From positions 8,274,083 to 8,338,082 of the forward strand of contig NC_079387.1 of the NCBI RefSeq assembly GCF_021018895.1: a DNA stretch of 64,000 nucleotides, read 5' to 3'. Positions 1 through 12,200 of this stretch are shown piece after piece. The stretch comes from Seriola aureovittata. Lineage: Eukaryota > Chordata > Actinopteri > Carangiformes > Carangidae. The stretch's first letter is position 1. Every line of letters starts with the position of its first letter. A program made the position numbers and the translations under genes. The notes under the pieces are model-generated. The model was not told where the DNA came from and did not search any database. It worked only from the letters and a program-made list of their open reading frames with translations.

Positions 1-2584
1 TTTTTGAAAAAATAAAAAGTGCAAAAGGCAAATAATCCATTTGGGATGATTAGGAATTCCAGTTGAAAAACTTGGATGGCTAATATAACTTTTTTTTTTT
101 TCTTTTTCTACCCCCGCATCAAGTTAAGCAGATTCATAAATCATACTGTACAGAAGTTCTTCAAAGTGCAAATATTATGAATTGGCATAAGCTGGTATAT
201 ACATTTCATTTTCTGGATGGCAAAAATAATCACAAAGCAAGGTTCTTTTTCTTTGTCCAGTCAGGCTCCATTTTCATGACGTACACGCTGGACATCATCC
301 CCTGACTTTATCGCTGTTACACACACACACACACACACAGTCACAGAAATGGCAACACCTGCTTTGATATTGTTCTCAGTTCATCACATAATAAAAAGTT
401 TGTTTTGTCCACACAGAAGCCGCCTTCTCATTAGGAGCTATGTTACATCACCAAAAGCTTCTCACTCCGTGAAAAGAAAAAGGAAGAAAATTCAAATCTA
501 ACCTTATCATAAACGTCGAAATCCCAGAGAGAGATCCATGTGCTGGTTTTCTCTACATCATGCAACACATGCACAACCAGTCATGTTATTAATTGGTTTT
601 ATTGCACTGCATTTCCTCTGATTTACTAGTAATTAAAATCGTTTTGTTGGCGAGTGTGCACGGTACACACTTAACTTCAGTCAGCACCTCAGCTTTACCT
701 AAAAATAACAACCACTTCACTCTGGACCAAACCTGACGTCCTCTTTAGATCTCTGAAGACTAAACTATTCAACTACATCTATTCCATTATCACAGGACTT
801 TACAGCCACATGTATATTATTGTAGGCCATTACAAACAACTAAATTGCATAAGACTCTTTTACTCTAGAGAGTTTTTACTCAAGCCTGGCACGTTAACAG
901 TTACTGCATTGTGCTGGATGTAAAATGCTTATTCCACTTCCACAGCAGTGAAGCAGGAGGTGCATACGAGGCCGTCCTCCTGCCTTTGGGCCACTTTCCA
1001 CAGATCCGACCGGAGCAGCCTGTGTGGCCTAAAAACACTGATTTATCCAAGGAGCTTTCACTGATTAGCCGTGGCCCTCGGTGCCTTACAGATTCTGTTT
1101 TGCCAGACGTATTTGGCAATCAGCGTGGAGAAGAAAAGAGATTGGTTGCGGTGAAGGAGTTTTTTAGCCGACGCTGTAAAATACGGTCAAGAACAGATGA
1201 TTGAGGTTTGGTTTCAGTCAAGCAGGCATTTTGGGAGCATTCCTTTCATTTTTCTTTGATTCAAACAGAGAGAATGCCAACCAGTGCAGAGGTAAATGTA
1301 GCCCTCCTCTACAAATGTCATGATGGAAAAAATATTTCTACTGCATAGGTCAGGTCAGCGTGACAGTTGTCATTAGAAGACCTGGAAATCTCTTTGTGCA
1401 CATTCCACATTAGGTTTACAGTCTTTTTTTTTTTCCAATTTACTTTCTTTGACTGACAAACTGGCTTCTTCAGACAAAGCTTCTGGTTTTTTATTTCAAA
1501 CTTATGTTGTAAAACAACATATTGTTTCCTGTTTCAGTAAGTTCAGCCAAAGTCCAAAGGTCAGAGCTTATTTAGACTTAGAAATTGGAGATTATGAAAC
1601 AAATTCTAATCTGTTTTCTGCCCTGTGTTATATTGTCAGCCACTTTTCATCACAGTAAGACAGAGAGTTACTTTTGGCTTCTGCTTATTCATTTCATTTA
1701 ACAGGCCGTAATAATGCTACATCACAGTTAAAGTAAGACTTCTTCGAGACACCCTGAAATTAAAAAATGTGGAATGGTAAAACCAGTACTTAAAACTGCT
1801 GCAGATGTGCTGTAATGTGCAGAAGTCTTTTACTGCAGTAGGTGAATTCCTTACTTGATCTCAGTCGCAAAATTCGGAGACAAACGAAGCAAAGTTGGAG
1901 GGAAAATCTGAATATCAAAGTCTCAGAATAGGTTTCCACCTCCTACACTTTTTCTGTTTTGAAATTGCAAATGTCACTTTATAGACACAGTTATACGCTG
2001 GTAACACTGCTGTCACTGCGTTTACACAGAAAAAGCAATGTCGTCAAATGAGCTGACTTAACAAATGTTGCAACTACCAAGATTATGCGAACACATTTCC
2101 AACATTTAAGACATTTATTCATTGTGCTTTCATTCAGTGTTAGTTTAAAATCCGATTTCTTCTTCTGTCTTTATACCAGGTGTCGGCTGAGGTCATGTTT
2201 GTCAACCGCACTGCTGCTCTTAAGAGACATGACACACGCGTTGGCTCGGCGTCATCGAGCTTTGAATCAAAGGAAAATGAAAATCAAAGATGGAGGGTTG
2301 TTTTCTCCTCGGTTCAGAAGTAGTGACTTCAGAGTGAGCTTTGTTATGCTTTTAATGAGACTGGTAACACTTTCTCCCTACTTTCTTTCCTTCATTCCTT
2401 CCCCGCCTCCTCTCTTCACTGCAAGGCTCCTCAGTCAGGTCATTCGAGGGGGAGGGAGGGAACTTCACATTGAAAAGGAATGGCGATGGCGTGGAGACCT
2501 GTGGGAAATGAAATCTCATCATTAGGGCTGCAGTGTAGTGATTTTTTCTCTTTCAGGTTTTCAGAGCAGATCTTACACTACCTT
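1..2584 (-). other. ndfip2: Probable 3' UTR / 3' flank of ndfip2
   Basis: This stretch lies downstream of the ndfip2 stop codon and has no convincing coding exon on either strand. The short open frames in it show no recognisable family and no splice context. It holds AT-rich sequence, a short CA run at about 320-340, and minus-strand AATAAA-type signals (TTTATT on the plus strand, for example near 596). I infer a long 3' UTR, but the real polyadenylation site cannot be fixed from sequence alone. Confidence 0.5.
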
Positions 2585-4170
2585 TTAGTAGAGGAAGAAG
2601 AGGCGTGTTCTATGAGAGGTGGCCATGTTCTCTGACATGTTGCGGACTTTTAGATAGTTAACGAAACCTCTGAAGAAGAGCAGGAGACCTGTGGAGGGAG
2701 GATAACTCTTTAATCACCTCACAGCAGAAACTTCCACATTTTTCCACTTCGCAGAAACATTCTGTAGAATTTAACAAGAAACTCACCGAGCAGCAGGAAG
2801 ATCCACCAGAGCCAGTACTGACCATTGAAGTAGCCAGTGAAGTAGTCAGAGAACTGCAAACAGGAAAAGACATTTGTCTCTTTAAGCATTTTTACTTACA
2901 ATTAAATCTACTCAGGGTTTTATGACCATTATTATCGGACTCTTTAAAGATACACAGCACTTCTCCTGAGATATAACAGCCCAAAGATATTTTCATCCTT
3001 AAAGCTCTTTTCTTGTATAAAGTGAAACATGAAATACCTCTGTTAAAGTGGAAAGTAAATCCCACATTTGTGTAGCTTGTCAGTCACACACACTCACATC
3101 TTTCAGACTGTGTTTTTGTCTCTCAGGGTTTCTCAGTATAACATCTGTGACACTGGTCATTCTTGGCTGTTCAATAACTCCACTGGAGCATAACATGTTA
3201 CATGAGCAGGCATGGGTTACTTACATCATAGACAGTCGCCCTCCCTCTCCTGACTTGTGTAACTTGTGGTCTCTTTGCCACTGCATTTGGACTCTATGAT
3301 AATTCTACTCTTTCAACTTGCTGCTCATTGTTAGCTTCACTCTGCAGAATGATCCATGTGTTTTGGCACAAGGAGGCTGTTGAACTGATGTTTCTCGATG
3401 CTCACCTTAATTCTGAGTTAAATATGTGGATGGACGAACTGATTTTGCAACATCAAAAGAGAATGGACTATTCTCAATTTAGCTGGTGACCTGCTGTGTG
3501 GAGTATTTAAACTTTTGAATCATAGATTAGGGATTTCAGCGAGGTAGATGTGAGAAGCGTTTTTGACAAGGTTACTGAACTTTTTTGTAAAAAGAAAAAA
3601 GATTATTTTTATATGGTTTAACACATGTCAGGAGGGAGGTCTAGTCTTTGACAGTAACTTTTTCAAAGGTTATCTCCAGAATAAAACTGTATTAAGTGTT
3701 ACCCCGCTGCTGGTGAAAATTCAGCGCAGCACAAATATAAAAATACAAACCCTGACGATGAGAATCCACTTGATGAGGGACAGGCCGAAGCCACAGATGG
3801 CTCCGTAGCGTCCTGCGATGGTGTTGGTCAAACAGAAGGACAAACAGAACCCGATCCAGTTGAACAGGAAGGCCACTAGAGGGACAAACATTAAGACATC
3901 TGGTCATTTTTCTTTATAATAATAACACAAAGTAAGAGAAAATATGATACATTCAGGAAACACTTGTTTAGTTGTTTAAGTATAATAGGATTCAAGAGTG
4001 TGTCATTGGCTTGGTAAAAACAAACACTGTTTTGACAGATGCATCAAAGATGTTGACATGAGACAGACTTACTGAAAAAGGCCAGCATGAAGATCCCATC
4101 GTTCCCAACTCGCAGCTGATCGGCGTCACTGAAATCATCTCTGGGGGGGAATTCATCATCCTAACAGACA

Positions 4171-4206
<36 letters not shown>

Positions 4207-7200
4207 AACAACCCCCAGCAGATAAACATATGAGACTGGTTTAAAGCAAACATGCCATGACACAAAGTCAACAGATGAGTTGCAACACATGTTTGACCTG
4301 AGAGCCGTGTCATTCATGGACCTTCCCCCTTGGCATTTTCATAAATGCTCAGTCTGTTCTTGAAGTGACTCATGGCGTACAACAGTGGATGTCATGAACT
4401 CAAACTTCATAAAGCTGGTCAACAATTATATAGGGCTTAATACATCTGAGACGTTTGGTACAGAAGTTCAAAATCTGCCTTCAGCAAATTTACACAGTCA
4501 GACTGTGAGATAAAAAAATATATGACGTGTGAAAACAAAAAAAGATTCTTACGTGTCAAATATTTCATGAGGGTGGGGCAGTTCTGAACGTTAACCATAA
4601 TCTGTGTGGCATGCATTGAGGTGAACTCTATCTGTATAGTGTATAAGAGTGTAATTCCTCACCCGTGGCATCACCTCCACAGCGGAGGCAGCCATGGCGG
4701 CAGCTTTGGCCTTCTCCGCTTCGTCATATGTGGGCAGTGACGTGGCGACGCTGTAGGGTGGGGGCACTGGGAAGTCACCTTGGAAACTAGTTTCTGTGGG
4801 AGGGACGGAGAGGGAAGAAGGCGCATTTACAAAAAGGAAAGAAATGGAACCGCATTCTGTATTTAGCTAAGTAGCTGCCAGTAATGTGGTAATGCTGTCA
4901 TGGAAATCAGCAGTGACTCATGAGTAAAGTCAGTCCAATAATTGGCACAAAATTGCAGAGATGTAATCCTGTTGCTGCTGTAGGAAGCATGCAGCCACAC
5001 TTTGGAGAAATGAAGTTGCAGCTAAGAGAATGTACATTTAAGGCTGAAATTTTTATTTTTTTTTATTTTTTTAAACACACCGGGTGCAGCTGCAGTTGCC
5101 CCAAGGTCAATGGATGCGTATGGAGGTGGAGGGGCCTCCGCTTCTCCCTGAGACCTCGATCCCGATGATTCCCCTGCTGATGAGGCACAGGCCGAGCTGG
5201 CCTGGGCCTGGCTGTGGTCCTGGCTGGACGTGCTGGCCTGAGCCGCTGCAGAGGTGCACGGCTGCTGCTCACTGGTGGAGGCTTCTGAAGAGTCATCCTC
5301 ATTGTGCAACTGTTGGGGGAATCAGCACAAGCGGGTCAGCTGATTAGCCAGCCAAAAAAAGTGTGGCTGCTCGAGGGGATGCTCACACTGTTCCACATTT
5401 CTAAAACTGGCACCAATCATGTGCATTCTTCTACGCAGACACTTTCTAAAGCTGAGAGAAGTATGACTGTGAAAACCACACTTTTTGTGAGCTCACACAT
5501 CAGATTGTGTAACAATAGTTGTGACTTGACTAAAATAACAACCAGAGAGTAAAAGAGGAAAGCAACAGTCATAAACTCAGTTGTCATTAGCTGCAATTTT
5601 GGGGATTTTGGTGACGTATTTTGTGGTTGCACATCACAAATGTTTGCTTACAGCAGCAGCAACATCAGTTAGGCAACACAATATTTGCACAGGAACAAGT
5701 TTCAGTGACCTACAGTGTGTTCTTGGTTACATCTTATAGGCTCATATACAATACATGGTGATTTTTCCCCAGTATTTTACATATTGTCTACATCATAGAC
5801 TTTACATGAAGGTCAATTTTCCATAAAAGTTTATTTGACTTACAGTTGCAGTCTTGTTGTTGTCTTTGTTTGCTTTTAGAGAGATATTTATTTTGTGTCA
5901 AGTTTTTTTGGGGGGTTTTTAAACATCACTGTCATTCCCATCATCCTTTGCAATTGACAGTAGTTTCTGGAGTTTTGTATTCTGTTTAGCAGCGCACAAA
6001 AATGCTACATTGTGTTGAGGAAATGTCATGAAATCAATCAGCCAGGTATCATAAGCCATCATCAGTAATAAATCAAATTAATAAAAGGTCTATTCATTAA
6101 TGTTTAATTTAGTTACACGCTCGCAGATTCTCATGAAATCAAATCCAGTCTTTGATGCTTTCAGCATTTTGCTGCGATCAGCGTAGGTGCAGTCAGTAAT
6201 TACCATCCTGTAGAGCAGGTTTTACTGGCAGTGGTGGGGCCAGCCATTCCACATTGCCAGCATAACCATGAGGGATGCATGTATGTCATCCAGTGCACTT
6301 TTATCTAATTGATAACAGCCTGACTGTTTACTCCTCATCCGCCTACAGCCATGTCAGACCTGTACTAAGACACTGCTAATCTGAATCCAACATTTCCTAC
6401 TGCTGCTGCTTCACATTATAAGCGCTCAGCTAGCAAAACACTAAGTGGCTCTTTTGTTGCGAGGCAGTCATAAGATTACAACTTTAACTGCTAAGATAAA
6501 GCATGTGCTGGAATAAAATTACTGGTGGTGGTGGTGCTGGGTAAGAGCAGTACCATATGCCCTCAACAGAATGTTTGACACTGTATGAACAGAGGTGGCA
6601 AACTACACTGGTATGCCAACAGAGGAAGGTCTCTGGGAAAGCGATACACATGTAATCAGTTAATGAGAGTCCCCTCTACGGCCGAGGGAGTTCTTTACAG
6701 GATCAAGTACATTCATTTTCGCCAGACGAAAGGTCCAAACCCCTTCTGAAATTACAGAGGGGTGAGGGGAACATGATGGTTACAGAGCGGCTGACGGGAA
6801 ATCCGGGTTGGCAAAGTTAGGGAGAGCGATCCTGTCTCACCTCCGCTGTGACTTCTATCAGTGTGTCCTTGAGAAAGTTAACTTGAACAAAAACAGATCC
6901 ACAACAATTTGTTGTGCAATCCTTGTCCTTGATAAAAATTTGACTTTTTTTTTTGTTTAAACATCACATTGTTTTTTTATGATTTATTCACTGGTACAAA
7001 ACCCAGCTTTAACAGATAACAAACACAGACTAATCAATCATGCGTAATGCTTCTGATAAAAACAAATGATTCACCAAAGCTGTCTTTAAACAATGTGGAT
7101 AAGCGAGTTAAACTTGTTCTTTGCCCTGAGACAAATTTCTGAACAACACAACTCAAAGAAATGAGCGGCTGATAGTTTGTGTTGATATGCCAAACATCAT

Positions 7201-9040
7201 AACTCTTCTGCTTTTAACATTTTTGTCCAATAGCTTCATTAAGTTTGCAGTTTGCAAGATAAGGACAGGAAATGTTGATGCGGTGGTACCTAAATGCTGA
7301 GGGCAATTTTAGTTTTGGTTTTAAACTTCCTTTGGTTTTGGCTACAAGTAGGTTGAAACCTATATTTTTCATGGTATTTCTGAGTCCTAATCATCAGGAT
7401 CATAATTATGTGTTTAAAAGGGAAATTTGTCAACATTTTCCATGAAGTAATGGCAATTTTCTTGCAGTGGTATTACACCACTACAAACAGGGAAAACACC
7501 ATCTGACTAATAACAGAAGAGCTCAATTAACTAGTGGACATTTTTTAAAGACACAGTCAAAATTACAAGGAAACTTGTTCATCACCACGCAGATAAACTT
7601 CTGGAAAAATCTTGGGAATTCAAACCACCCTGTAAACCTCCACCAGCGCAGGGTCGGTGTACAAGGCAGGGAGTGAATGAGTGCCTGACGACTGGCTCAG
7701 AATCAAGGACAAAGCATAACGCACCCCCGCGCACAGGGGATTACATAAGATCTTAACAACATAGCCCAAAGCCTCCTTGTGTGTCCAAATATACCCGAAA
7801 CTCATGCAGGCCGGCTCAGAGCAGCAGTGCCCCATACTTGAAGAAATCTGAGTATTATTTAAAAAAGAAAACAATAGATCGAGGGTAAAACGTGTGGGTG
7901 TAATGAGATGAAGATGGGGCTGTCTGCACAACACAACATCTGTTAACTTTTATCAGTTTGGCCTGAAGGTGTTGAACTGTACAGAGTTATTGCGTATTAC
8001 TTCTTACAGAAAACTTTATTATTGTTGAAATGTCTGCTCTGTTCAAGGTTGAACAGTTAGAACACAACACTGATTTTCTTTGGCTCGTTCTGACCCCTGT
8101 GGGATTAACACTCACATACCCAGAACCACAGGCATCCAAGCACAAAGCGGACTTTATCCCAAAGTGGTCATAAATGTCTCCAATATTTCTCAGCTGCTAT
8201 TGTTATTATACATGTGTGGTAATATGTAAAAGAAATAGTCTCCACATGTTTAGGCCAGTTAACACAAGTATTTACCATTTTATGAGGTAGACACTTTTTT
8301 CGTTTCAGCTAGGACTGGGAACACAAATTGTACTGCCATTAAATTTTGTGCCAGGAAATAAAGTAAGTGGTACTATGGAAAAGTTAGCTATTAAGTTATT
8401 AATTACCAAGTTATTAGTGACAATCCTTTCACATTACTCTTAATTCCTTTGGACTTGAGAACTTAAACGAGGAGTTTGCTAATCTTGGAAATGATAAAAA
8501 CATTTAACTAAGTGACTGAAGAATGTCCCATAAAGCCGTAATAGACATTAGCCAGCTAATAGATTCCCCTGCTAACACTAACTTACAGCTTAGCTTGTTA
8601 ACTGGTGTTAGCCGTGTGACTGACACAGGCTTTGTAATTACCACGCAAATAAACCTTAGAGAGGGTTTATAAGTGTGTAATACAGTTTATTCGGGTGTTA
8701 ACTTTCAAGGGCCTACGTGACTGATCTGAGCTAACGCTAGCCTAGCCAATGCGGAAGTGTCTGATGGAAGGCTAGGTGTCAAAACAAAACAATTTGTGGA
8801 AAAACACATGTCGAAAATATAACAGAGGTAAAGTATCAGAGGTCAGTTAACCGGTATTGATCTCGAGTCTGCGTAATACAACTTCTTTTAATAGTTTTTT
8901 TTTTTTTTTTTTCTTTTCTTTTTGGAAAGCCTTAATTTAAGCAAGGCCTTGTTTCCTGTGTCAGGCAGGCCGAGCTATCAAACGGTGTTTTGATCCCCTC
9001 TGTCCACACTCACCACTTGGTATCGGCTTGCTGGGTCCAT
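2585..9040 (-). CDS. ndfip2: NEDD4 family-interacting protein 2, complete, 7 exons
   Basis: Exons in transcript order: 9040-9014, 5309-5081, 4793-4663, 4160-4073, 3875-3751, 2853-2787 and 2688-2585. All have AG acceptors and GT donors and the phases join without error, giving 256 residues. The product is a membrane adaptor of Golgi/endosomes. In this family PY motifs recruit the WW domains of NEDD4-type E3 ligases to substrates. Three such motifs are visible: PPPPY (69-73), PPPY (96-99) and LPTY (105-108). Exon 3 reads FPVPPPYSVATSLPTYDEAE, the NDFIP2 form rather than NDFIP1. Three membrane segments follow at about 152-174, 179-199 and 213-228, and the C-terminus is RTRLFFLY. The start MDPASRYQV is the first ATG after an in-frame TAA 22 codons upstream. 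The N-terminus is much shorter than the human protein, which carries a long low-complexity extension. Exon 2 is Ser/Ala/Gln rich. Intron 1 (5310-9013) is the largest and holds nothing recognisable. Confidence 0.95.
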
Positions 9041-9290
9041 CCCGACGAGAATCAGCTGGCGAGGAAGCCAGCCGAGAAAACCAGAGGAAAATCTGACTTG
9101 TGTTTACCCCCGAATTTTGTGTTACGGGCAGGAGATACTTCCCCCAAACAACGCTGAATATCAGGATACAAGTCGATGAAAGCAATGGCTGCAATCCACA
9201 GTGCAACTGCTTAGAAAAATACCGTTGTTGGTGAAACGTTGATCAACAGAGTCAAGCTGCAACGGAAACGTACAACTTCCGGTCAAATAT
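9041..9290 (-). promoter_or_regulatory. ndfip2: Probable ndfip2 5' UTR and core promoter
   Basis: This is the sequence immediately upstream of the ndfip2 start codon. The minus strand carries ACCGGAAGT (plus coordinates 275-283 of the 9 kb block, i.e. 9275-9283), a consensus ETS/GABPA site typical of TATA-less housekeeping promoters. No TATA box is evident at a sensible distance. The transcription start is not determinable here, so the split between UTR and promoter is inference. Confidence 0.45.
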
Positions 9291-12200
9291 TTCAAAATAA
9301 AATTTTGTAAACGTAATGCGTCTCATAACATTGGGCGAGCATGTCTCCGATACAATGGTGTGATACATGATTTGGATGTATTCCTTTTTGTTGAATGTAT
9401 TTGAGGTGTAATTTTTTTGGACATCCAATCTGTGTGAAAATGATTGACTAATAACTGCCACACATATATATATATATATTTTTTTTTTTTTGGCTCTTGG
9501 TGTAGGTTTATTTTGAAGGCGGATTCCCTTTATTTCTGATTTTAGCCCAACTCTGGCTAACTTGATGGCGGGGGCCAAACATGGATTTCCACAGATTGAG
9601 GAAGTGTGATGACGCAAATTCTCACGAAGTGGTAAATATACCTGTAACCAGTAGGTGGAGCCAAAGCCAACTTTTGTCGGTAAACCACCACCCGCAGCTT
9701 TTTAATGACGTTTGAGATCATGAAAAGATTGTTACATGGTGTACTCAGGTGTATGTACTTTTAATATGTAGTGTAATTAATAATAATAAAAAATAAAGAA
9801 TTATGATAAAAAATGCCTCAGGTGTATGGGTTGTATTTAACAAAAGTGTAAATAATCTCTTCACCCTATAGGCTAATGTTTGTCATTCTTTTGTCTTTTT
9901 CTCTGTTCACAAATTTCACTGTATTTATGCTTTCACATAGCTTCACAGGAATACCACCAAGTTTCTGGTGCCATGTTTAATTTTTAATCTTTAATTTATC
10001 CATAACCCAAGAATATTTACAATATAAAGGCTATATTTTGTACCTTCCCAAGGTAATTCCACCTCTGGAGCAGATTGCATCACTATCTGAGATGTTTAGA
10101 ACAACATTCAACACAAATTTGACACAACAATCCCAAATCAAGGCCGACTTACTAGCTTTTCCAGAGCTTTCAACAGTATCACAAAGTCTTTATCAGGTTT
10201 TACGTGGTCTTAATTTATTAGCCAACAATAAAGAAATGTCAACTGAGTGACAAACTCCAGATGCTGATGCAGTCTGTTTCTGGTAAGAGGACCTTGAAAT
10301 ATGTTTTTTTGTTTGTTTTATTTAGTCAAGCCATTACTTCTACTAATATTCATGAAGTTAAAGTTCTGCAAAACACCTCTTCATTGTTTTATCAACTCTT
10401 TTTGCAACATGGATTCATTTTTATGCAACAGCTTTTGGAAATCATAGTTTGTAGGTTTCTCTTGAAAACTTTGTGAACTTTAGCATTGCAGATGTAGAGG
10501 TAGTGTATCTCTTTTTTTTTTTATACCTTTGACACATTAGCTTCTCTTACCAGAAACAGTACAGTAAAGCCCCTCGGTGATCCCACCTTCAGCTACAAAG
10601 AGATCTGTCCTTGTGCATGTATAACACCTATAGAAACAAGCAGGTCCTGAACCTCCTGAGCCCTCTCCCACAGAGAATAACCTCAGATGGATTTCATGGT
10701 CTTTGCTCTCGGCTGCGAGCGTACCGGGGGGATTGCACTTTGCAATATCTGGCCAATATTAACAGCTCACTGTCAAAAAGAAATAACACTGACCTATTTC
10801 ACAGGATGCACAGAGATAGTTGACCGTGTGTATTTGTTTTTCTGTGCCAAATATTGCGTAATTTCAAACAGATTTCCAACAGTCATGTCGTTAAGCAAAA
10901 GGCTGACCCAAAACCATCATGTTAAAAGTAAATTGCTGAAAATAAATGGCAATGTTTCAAGTTTTTCTCATCAATAAGCAAAATGATAAACAGTATTAAA
11001 TTCCCTTGCCCTAGTGCATAATAAATACACCATGCGTTTGTTTATATCAGGAGAGTGAGGCAGGTTTGTGTCATTCTCAAGTTTACTCTGTCATGTGTTC
11101 TTGCTTCTGTGCTAATCCTGGATCAGCATTGCAGTTGAGTGGCGTATAATAGGTTCTTGGTACCGTTATGAATGCGAGTACTGGAGTTTCAAGGATAAAG
11201 CACAAAGAGGTTCGGAAACCATTACACATCGACTTTAAAGGAATAGTTCAGGGTTTTCAGAAGCCTATCTGACAAAAAAGGAGCTGTAGGAGTGCAATGA
11301 ATATAGGGCAATTTGAAGACAAATACTCCTGTGGTGTATTGCAAATAGGATAGTTTTAGCTGCAAAGCTATTAGTGTTTTTCCCAAACTTCATTTCAACC
11401 CCACTAGCATTTCCAACATGCTGCTGATAAATGCTCCTTCTAAAACCTCCAAAAACTTAGTGCAGATACTTTTGTAAAAGAACTCCAGTGATGTTCTTTC
11501 TCTCCTATCTGCCCAGTCTATCTCTGTAATACACTTACCATTCCTCCAATTTGCCCAAAGCTGGCTAAAGCCACCCTAAACAGAGTGAACAATGAATGCA
11601 CAGCGAGGTATTGATAAAAGGCTCTTCTTGAATTAAATATTAATCCCATTCGCTAAGAAGGGGATTACTGTAGTACATGTATCAGTTAAGCAGCTCATGC
11701 TGAGAAGGAGAGGGAAGGAGAGGGTTGAAAAATGTGAGAAAGACATGAGGTGAGATGCAGAAAAAGGTATTTGCCACATCCTGAATCATTCCATCGTAAA
11801 GTGTTTTGCCCTTTGCAAGGCAGCAGGCATTAGCAGCATTAAGGATTAATGTGTAGTAGTGATATATGAGTTTCTGCCTGCACCTTTCTACAGCAGCAGG
11901 CCTGCAGGAGAGTAAAGAGGACTTGAAGTCATTTGCCCAGCTGCTGTTACAACCCCACTTTTAGAGCCTATAATAGTTCTTTAGAGCATCCATCACTGAC
12001 ACACACACACACCTGCAAGCAGATGTATGCACACCCACACATGCACACACTCACACACACCACACAATCAGGATGCTGTTACTTGGCAACATCATTTCAA
12101 GGTAAATAGGTGCTATAAAAAGGTGTTATATAAAGAAACAGTGGGTGTCTCTGTCACATGCTGCAGCTTTTCAGAGGTGGCAGACTCATTCTTATGCTGT

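Noticed and set aside
5022..5347. Alternative frames over ndfip2 exon 2, and a start at its Met-like first codon
   Set aside because: The exon begins with TTG after an AG acceptor and joins exon 1 (MDPASRYQV) in phase 0. The other frames are shadows.
8961..9206. An 81-codon open frame over the ndfip2 first exon region
   Set aside because: It is in a different frame from MDPASRYQV and has no splice continuity with exon 2.
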